Shown here: positions 1-6,900 of the stretch, one piece after another
Layout of the letters: each line of letters begins with the position of its first letter
Numbering within the stretch: position 1 is the stretch's first letter
NCBI GenBank assembly: GCA_016931085.1
Contig: JAFGFO010000159.1
Location: 1-10,374 of the forward strand
Reading direction: 5' to 3'
DNA: 10,374 nt
Origin: Thermoflexales bacterium
Lineage (GTDB): Bacteria > Chloroflexota > Anaerolineae > Fen-1058
The notes under the pieces: generated by a model
Told to the model about the DNA's origin: nothing
Seen by the model: only the letters and a program-made list of their open reading frames with translations
Databases searched by the model: none
Position numbers and translations under genes: made by a program

Positions 1-478
<478 letters not shown>

Positions 479-481
479 AGT

Positions 482-533
482 GCAATTGGGCCTAAATATG
501 CCCTCCATTACGTTGAGCCTTTTGCCCAATTGC
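482..533. repeat. 10-bp inverted repeat in the malic enzyme leader
   Basis: GCAATTGGGC (482-491) and GCCCAATTGC (524-533) are perfectly complementary across a 32-nt loop. The left arm sits directly upstream of the Shine-Dalgarno (473-478). A leader RNA folded through this stem could therefore influence ribosome access. It could equally be a DNA operator. There is no T-run on either side, so it does not look like an intrinsic terminator. Confidence 0.6.
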
Positions 534-536
534 CTG

Positions 537-594
537 AGTATTTCGCGGCGATTGCACGATCACCATGATAGGCGCATTTACGCCGCGAAATACT
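537..594. repeat. Perfect 14-bp inverted repeat with 30-nt loop upstream of the malic enzyme gene
   Basis: AGTATTTCGCGGCG (537-550) is the exact reverse complement of CGCCGCGAAATACT (581-594). The loop can add three pairs (TGC 553-555 with GCA 574-576) and a small ATCA/TGAT apical hairpin (559-569), so the whole 58 nt can fold as one long irregular stem. It lies between the end of the signalling operon and the malic enzyme, upstream of the 482-533 repeat. Possible roles are a transcription factor operator, a structured leader RNA or an mRNA boundary element. Lack of a T-tract argues against a simple intrinsic terminator. Confidence 0.65.
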
Positions 595-599
595 AGGGT

Positions 600-691
600 G
601 TATGGGCGGGTTTGCCTGTCCTGGGCTGCGCCACAGCCGCCAGCGGCCCTGCATGTCCCTTCGGTCGCAGGCCAGGGAAACTCTCCCCTAC
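600..691. repeat. Imperfect palindromic intergenic element (copy 1)
   Basis: The ends 600-618 and 673-691 are imperfect inverted repeats, with about 15 of 19 positions complementary, of the form GTAGGGG...TTTCCCTG. The interior carries a second inverted pair (GGCCCTGC near 644 against GCAGGCC near 667) around a CCCTTCGG loop. The outer form and the TTCGG centre recur at 9127-9191, which suggests a dispersed family of short non-coding palindromes. The TAG stop of the upstream metallopeptidase gene is read from the terminal GGTAGGGG of this element. It may act as a 3' mRNA structure or terminator, or may be a miniature mobile repeat. No target-site duplication was established. Confidence 0.55.
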
Positions 692-2016
692 CTTAAAACT
701 TGCATCACTCGTTCCACCGTGTAGGCGTCGGGGCCGCGCACGACCGTAACCCTATCGGCGCTCCACACCAGGCAGCGATACTGGTCAGGCAGTTGCCAGC
801 AAGCGCGATCGGCCTGGGCCAGGTTAGCCTCGTGGCCGGCCACATCATCGAGGTAGCGCTTGTACTCCTCCACAAACTGGTCGGCTTCTGTCTCGTTGTC
901 CCACACGGTGCGCCAGGCCAGCAGCAGGGCCGCCTGGGACTCGTGGGAGTATACGGCGTAGCGATCGCCGCCCCAACCTTCAGCCGCCTCGGCGGCAGCG
1001 AGGGAGCCGGTCTGCGGCGACAGGTGCAGGCGAGTGTAAAATTCGCCCATGATGTCTTCGTCAACGAACTGCCACCCGGCGCCAAGCGTATCGGTCAAGG
1101 GAGGCAAGGCGACGAGGCGCGGGCGATCACCCGCGCGGTAGCGCTCGGGGTGCAAAATCTGCTCGGTAGACTGGGGGGGGCGAGCAAAAGCGGCGTCCAC
1201 AGCCGCCCACCCGCCCGACTCGTACAAGGAAACCACGAAGCGCTGCCCTTCCTGGTATGGAAAGGTCAGCCCGGCCGTCAACGCCTCGGGCGCGCTTTCG
1301 AGCGTGTCCATGTCTAGTTGCGCGTACTCCCAGCCCAAGCGCGCCCAATCGAGCGCGGAAAACGTGCGCATGTACATCGATTGCAGCAAGCTGGCATCGC
1401 CTTCGACCAGACCCACGATGCCGCTCATGTGTTCCGAATCCAGCTCGCCCCTGACCTGTTCGCCGTACCCCAACGCGTTCAAATCGTAATGCTGATCTTG
1501 CAACGCATGAGTCAGTTCGTGAGCCAGTATCATGCGCCCCAGCACGCCTATCTTGCCGTCCGCCACCACGTACAGTTCCTTGGTGTCGGTGTCGTACAGG
1601 CCGACGACTTGCTCTGACAAGAGGTCCAGGTACAACTGGTACAGGTCAGTATCCGGGTGCATCAGGTCAAAAGCGGCCAGGGTGAGCGCGTATTTGCGCG
1701 CTTCTTCGGGAGGCCATTCTTGCTCCAACTCGCGTTGCATGCGTTCGCGCAGCTCGTCCGGCGTCAGCGTCCGCACGGTCACCGGGTGGATAAACTCCAG
1801 GCCACGCATCTGGACGACCTGGTGCTGCACCACCTGGGCGAGCGCCTCTGGGTCAGTAGGATAAGCGGTGTATTGCCGCCAGGACCAGGCCACCAGGCCA
1901 CTGCTCAACGCGCAGCACGAGCAAGTGGTCACAACAGCGAATAACGCTGCACAGCCAACCATCCAAGCGACAGCTCTACGGCGCGGCTGAGACAACTTTG
2001 GACTGTGAACTGTCAT
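688..2016 (-). CDS. Membrane-anchored zinc metallopeptidase-like protein (HExxH)
   Basis: This is a 442-residue protein. Residues 1-15 are basic and are followed by one hydrophobic segment (about 16-46, with a CSCC cluster at 32-35), consistent with a signal anchor and an extracytoplasmic body. The motif ILAHELTHALQDQHYDL has HELTH at 166-170, a classical zinc-binding, catalytic HExxH, and VEGDA with Glu205 is a plausible third ligand (gluzincin-like). An HPERY element near 289 is also typical of this uncharacterised family of putative metallopeptidases. The substrate is unknown. The ATG (2014-2016) overlaps the TGA of the upstream phosphatase gene as ATGA, and no good Shine-Dalgarno is visible, so translation is probably coupled. 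As last gene of the operon it may be an effector of, or be controlled by, the upstream signalling proteins; that is inference. The stop codon falls inside a palindromic element. Confidence 0.85.
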   Translation of the reverse strand: MTVHSPKLSQPRRRAVAWMVGCAALFAVVTTCSCCALSSGLVAWSWRQYTAYPTDPEALAQVVQHQVVQMRGLEFIHPVTVRTLTPDELRERMQRELEQEWPPEEARKYALTLAAFDLMHPDTDLYQLYLDLLSEQVVGLYDTDTKELYVVADGKIGVLGRMILAHELTHALQDQHYDLNALGYGEQVRGELDSEHMSGIVGLVEGDASLLQSMYMRTFSALDWARLGWEYAQLDMDTLESAPEALTAGLTFPYQEGQRFVVSLYESGGWAAVDAAFARPPQSTEQILHPERYRAGDRPRLVALPPLTDTLGAGWQFVDEDIMGEFYTRLHLSPQTGSLAAAEAAEGWGGDRYAVYSHESQAALLLAWRTVWDNETEADQFVEEYKRYLDDVAGHEANLAQADRACWQLPDQYRCLVWSADRVTVVRGPDAYTVERVMQVLR

Positions 2017-3968
2017 CCCACGACCGCCACGATCAAGGTCAAATCATCGTACATCTCTGCATCACCCATAAAGGCACACACGCCCGCAAGGATCCATTCC
2101 AGCAGCTCACGAGCCGCGAATCTTCCCGGCGGCTTGGCCGTCACGTGTTCTACCAGCCGGTCAAAACCGTACATATCGCCCAGCACGTTCTTAGCCTCCA
2201 CCAGCCCATCGCTGCTCAAGATCAGTGCGCTGCCGGGAGCAAGCGATCCCTCCCAGACCTCGTACAAGCTATCTTCCGAGGCGCCCAACGGCAAGCCTTT
2301 CAGGTCAACCCACTCGACCATTCCGGCCGGGTTACAGATCAAGGGTGAAAGCAAGCCAGCGTTAGCCGCCTGCACTTGCCACCAGGCGCCGCCATCAGGT
2401 GGGGAGGCCAAGCGCTCCAGCAGCGTGTAACACAGGGCCGTGTTTAGCCCGCTGCGCCTGGTATGCGGGAGTATTTCCTTGTTCAACTCGGCCAACAAGG
2501 CGGGCGGGCTAACATCGGAGAGCGCCTGGTTGGCCAGCAAGCCAAACGACAAGGCCATCATCAAGGCCGACTCCATGCCCTTGCCCGAGGTATCACCCAC
2601 GGCCAGTCCCACCTGCTGGCCCTCTCCAAACACAAAATAGTTGTAGAAATCGCCGCCGACCTGGCGCGCCGGCTGTGAGTAGCCGGCGATGTCCAGCCCA
2701 TCGAGCGTGGGCGACTCGGAGGGGAGCAAGCTGACCTGGATCCGCCGCGCGATTTCCAGCTCGCGCTCGACCTGATCCAGCTCGTATTCGTGCAAGCGGG
2801 CATTTTCCAGGGCTACCGCCACCTGGTTAGCAAAAGCGAACACCACCTGCGCGTCTTGCTCGGTATAGGGGGTCTCGTCCGTTCGCCCCACGCTGAGCAA
2901 GCCGGTCGGGGCACCTTGGACCAGCAGGGGGGCGTTGATAAACGAACGAATCGCGCCCGTGGTCGGGGTAGGACACCAGCGCTCGTCGTCTCTCACGTCA
3001 GGCACCAGGAGTGGCTGCCTCTCTCGCAAGGCCGCCGCGTTCAGGGGATATTTGTTCACCGGCGCACTAGGCTCCTGGCTCACGCACTCACCGGCGTTCC
3101 ATCCTCCTACAAGCTCCAATTCATGGCCGGCCAAGGCCCTCACGGTCGCATAATGGTAGGTGACAACCTTGCCCAATTGGCTCAACATCAGCTCAACGAC
3201 GCCCTGAGGCTCCAAGCTGCTGCCGACAAAGGTAGCCACCTCGCGCAGCGTATCGGACAGCCGCAGCCGCTCCTGTTCGCGTTGGTACGAAGCGGCCAGT
3301 TGCTCATTGGTTTCGAACAGTTGCAGGTTCGCCTCGATCAGTTGGTCGTTAGCCTCGGCCAACTCAAGCGTTCTATCCAGGACGCGCCGATCCAGCTCCT
3401 GGTTGAGGGCGCGCAAATCTTGCAAGGTCTGTTCAGTGCTGTGAGTGGCCAGCCACGACACGGTCGCCACGACCAGGAAGCCGATGATGGTAAATGGCAA
3501 GCTCGACCGGTCGTCCACGCCTGCGTACAGGCCAAATGCGATGAGCAGCAGGCCAATCAAGCCGGTCGCGATAAAGCTGGAATGGGGACGCAGCAAGACG
3601 CTGGCGATCATGATGGGGATAGTCAGCAGAAACAAGCTGCGACCGGCGACGACTTGGCGCGGTTCATCTGTAAACAGGATGACCAAGGTCACGAGCAACA
3701 CAAAGAGCCAACTGGCCCACACCCCCGAGCGGAAACGGTTGATAGCAAAGACCAGCACTCCCCCTCCCAGCAAGGCCAAAACTGAGGGATACACCCAACT
3801 GCCCTCTTCCAGGCTCGACACGCCGCTTAGAACGAGCGCGATACTTGCCAGAACCATCATAATCGCACCGGCTGCCACACCTGCCAGCAGGATATTGAGC
3901 AGCTTGCGGCGGCGCGCATCGTCGGGGTCTGTCGAAGGCACGTCCAGGAATAAGTTGATCAGTCTCAT
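2013..3968 (-). CDS. Membrane GAF-SpoIIE/RsbU-type PP2C serine/threonine phosphatase
   Basis: This is a 651-residue protein with six predicted membrane segments (about 24-48, 57-77, 83-99, 107-126, 131-149, 158-174), then a coiled coil (about 176-236, rich in L/E/N/Q heptads), a GAF domain (about 238-392) and a C-terminal SpoIIE-type PP2C domain (about 400-650). Metal-binding motifs are intact: VGGDFYNYF (Asp440), VGDTSGKG (Asp459), SSDGLVEA (Asp587) and YDDLTLIV (Asp641/642). An active Mn/Mg-dependent phosphatase is therefore expected. In known RsbU/SpoIIE systems such enzymes dephosphorylate STAS-domain anti-sigma-factor antagonists. A STAS domain is present in the protein encoded just upstream. 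The ATG (3966-3968) lies 6 nt after that gene's TAG, and the stop overlaps the next ATG by 4 nt, so the genes form one operon. The membrane and GAF portions probably sense an unknown signal. Confidence 0.93.
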   Translation of the reverse strand: MRLINLFLDVPSTDPDDARRRKLLNILLAGVAAGAIMMVLASIALVLSGVSSLEEGSWVYPSVLALLGGGVLVFAINRFRSGVWASWLFVLLVTLVILFTDEPRQVVAGRSLFLLTIPIMIASVLLRPHSSFIATGLIGLLLIAFGLYAGVDDRSSLPFTIIGFLVVATVSWLATHSTEQTLQDLRALNQELDRRVLDRTLELAEANDQLIEANLQLFETNEQLAASYQREQERLRLSDTLREVATFVGSSLEPQGVVELMLSQLGKVVTYHYATVRALAGHELELVGGWNAGECVSQEPSAPVNKYPLNAAALRERQPLLVPDVRDDERWCPTPTTGAIRSFINAPLLVQGAPTGLLSVGRTDETPYTEQDAQVVFAFANQVAVALENARLHEYELDQVERELEIARRIQVSLLPSESPTLDGLDIAGYSQPARQVGGDFYNYFVFGEGQQVGLAVGDTSGKGMESALMMALSFGLLANQALSDVSPPALLAELNKEILPHTRRSGLNTALCYTLLERLASPPDGGAWWQVQAANAGLLSPLICNPAGMVEWVDLKGLPLGASEDSLYEVWEGSLAPGSALILSSDGLVEAKNVLGDMYGFDRLVEHVTAKPPGRFAARELLEWILAGVCAFMGDAEMYDDLTLIVAVVG

Positions 3969-3974
3969 ATGGCC

Positions 3975-6900
3975 CTAGTCCTGGCTCACGTCACTCTGCC
4001 AGGCGTAGACGATCTCCCGGTGCGAGCGGACGTTTTGAAGGAACGAGCGGTGCAGTTCCTCATCGTCAATTTTGGCAGCCTGCTCTTGCAGCAAAGTGTA
4101 GGCTGTCTTGAGAATGGCTGGGGCGCGCGGGTCTTGTACGGTCTGCAAGACACGATAGCAGGTGAGATAGACCTCGCCAGGGTCATCCGTTCCCTCCAGG
4201 GCGCGCGTCCCCGGCCGCTCTTCCATAAAAGTTACAATCTCTTCGACACAAGCCTGCGCCTGGGCCAGCCTCTCCTGGGCCATGAGAACACGTGCCAGCC
4301 CAGCCTGCGGCTCTATCGCCAGGTGGGCCTGGCCCATGTTCTGCAATATATCGACCGATTGCTGATACGCCTCGGCGGCCTCGGCCAACTGCCCCAGGCT
4401 CTCCAAAGCATGTCCCAGGTTTGTCAAAGCATAGCCCTGGGCGTCGAGGGCGCCTATCTCTTGCGCGATCTGCAGCGCTTGTTGGCTATACCTGAGTGCC
4501 GCCTGGCCATCCCCCACAGCGTGATAGGCCAGGCCCAGGTCATTCAAAGTCGTGCTCTGGCCATACTTGTCAGCCATTTCGTGGCTGATAGCCAGGGCTT
4601 GCTCGTAATGGCCCCTGGCCGTGGCATAATCGCCCTGGCGCAGGGAGACCAGGCCCAGGTTGTGGAACAAACTACGCTCACCCTGCCGGTCGCCGATGTC
4701 CTGCTTGATAACCAGGGCTTGTTTGTAATAACTGGTAGCGGCGCTAAAGTCGCCCTGATCGAGGGCGATAATCCCCAGGTTGTTGAGCACATTGCTCTCA
4801 CCTTGCCGGCTGCCCATCTCGCGATTTATCGCGAGAGACTGCTTGTAACACACGCCAGCCTGTGCATAGCGGCCCAAGCGCCAGAAAGCGACGCCCAGGG
4901 TACGTAAGCTGTCGGCCTCCACTTGGCGCAGGCCGGTGGCCTTGGCCAGACTCAGGGCGCGCTCGAGCTTGGTCCGCGCCGCCTCATGGTCACCCCGGTG
5001 CAGATAGACCGTGCCGTACAGCGTGTAGATATGGGCCAATTCAGGCGTTGGCTCGCCCGGCTCCAGGTAGCGCGCGCCACGGTCCAACCAAGACAGGGCC
5101 AGATCGTATTCGCCGCGTCTTTCATACACGAACGCGATCTGGCGATGGAGGTCAGCCAACTGTTTGATGTGATTTTCGGGCAGCATCTCGGTTTCCAACA
5201 AGATCCGTGCTGTCGCGAAATGCTCCAGCGCTTCGCCGTGCCGGCCCAGCAAGGTGAGCACCTCCCCCATGCCGCGTTGAGCCGACAGCCGGAGGGGTTG
5301 GAAGGCTGGGATCTGCTCTGGGTCGAGCTGGTCGAGCACTTCCAGGGTGCGTTGATACCACCCCAGGGCCACCTCGTTGGCAAAGGCGGCTTGCATCTGG
5401 CGGGCAGCCTGGATGCTGTAAACAGCCGTCATCTCAAACTCGCCGGCCTCGCCAAAATGATAGGCCAATTCCCTGGCAATGCGCTCGGGTTCGGGCATGG
5501 CGCGCCGCTCCAGCGCCTCGGCCGCCTGGCGATGCAGGATGCGGCGGCGCAGGGGACCGATATCGGTATAGAGGACGTGATGGATTTCAGCATGGCGAAA
5601 GCGAAGCATGCCATTGCCCTGCATCTCCTCAACCAACTCTCGCTCCAGCGCCATGTCCAGGCAGTCCAGGATTTGCCGCTCGGACCAACCGCTCATCTCT
5701 CGCAGGTCATCGAGTTTAAAAGTCGGGCCTAGCACAGCCGCCTGGTGCAGCAAAGCGCGTGTGTCTGGGCTGAGATACTCGATGCGGCGCGCCACTACCT
5801 CGCGCACATTGCGCGGCAGGCTCAAGTCCTCCAGGGCCGGGAAACGCCACTGGCCATCTTGGACGGTGATTTGGCTCGCATCGATCAAGCCCTTGGCAAC
5901 CTCTTCGACGTAGGTGGGGTTTCCCCCCGTATGCCGGTAGATCCTTTGCACCAAAGCCGTCGGCACGGGCTGCTGCCAGAGATTCACCAACATCAGCTCG
6001 ACCCCAAGCTGATCCAGGCGCTCCAGTGCCACGAGATGGCAGGCCGGGTGGCTGCTCAAATCGTTCAGCAGAGCCAACAGCGGATGGCCCCGCTCTAACT
6101 CGAGGTCGCGATAAATCCCGACGACCATGAGCGCCATAGAAGGGACGTGCCAGGCCAGGTAACGCAGCACCTCAATACTACCCGGGTCAGCCCACTGCAG
6201 GTCGTCAAGGATGAGGAACCAGGGTCGCTGCTGGGTGGCCCGCTGAATAAATTGTGTCAGGCAGCTCATCATGTGAAGTTGTTCGTGCTCCGGCTCCAGC
6301 CCAGATGGTGCCGGCAAATCGGGCAGCATCTGGCGAACCTCGGGCACAAAATAGGCCACGTCGCTCAAGAGTTGGCGAGCCTGTTCGTCCACCAGTTCGG
6401 GTGGGACGGTGGAAAAATAGGCCTGCAAGACCTGGATGAAGAGGTAGTAGAGCGATGAGGCTTCCGTAAACTGCCGGCAGTGCCCGATCAACAACACGGC
6501 AGGTTGGTTTTGCTCAGCGGCTTGTTGAGCCAGGCTCGTCTTGCCCACACCTGCCTCGCCGCTGATAAAGACCAGTCGTCCCCGTCCAGCGCACGCCTCT
6601 TGCCAGCCCGTGCGCAGGGTGAACAACGGCTCTTCGCGCCCGATAAGGGGGAGCCGGCGTTTCCCACGCGAATCCTCCGTATTGATGACTAAACCGCCCG
6701 AAATGCGCCGCGTCTGCTGCGCGCTGGTATAGCGGTCGTTGGGATTCTTTTCCAACAGCTTGAGGACCAGGTGCTCCAACGGCGGAGACACGCGCGGGTT
6801 CAAATCGCGAGGAGGGCGAGGCGTCCGATTCAAGTGGGCCAGCAGCATCTCACGATCGGCCCCCTCGAAAGGCAGGTGGCCGGTCACCAATTGGTACAGG

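Noticed and set aside
537..594. Intrinsic terminator of the signalling operon
   Set aside because: The stem is long but the loop is 30 nt and neither strand has a T-run after it.
4414..5020. 120-bp periodic repeat as a CRISPR array or non-coding satellite
   Set aside because: The period is exactly 40 codons in one open frame and encodes TPR motifs. There are no short identical repeats with variable spacers.
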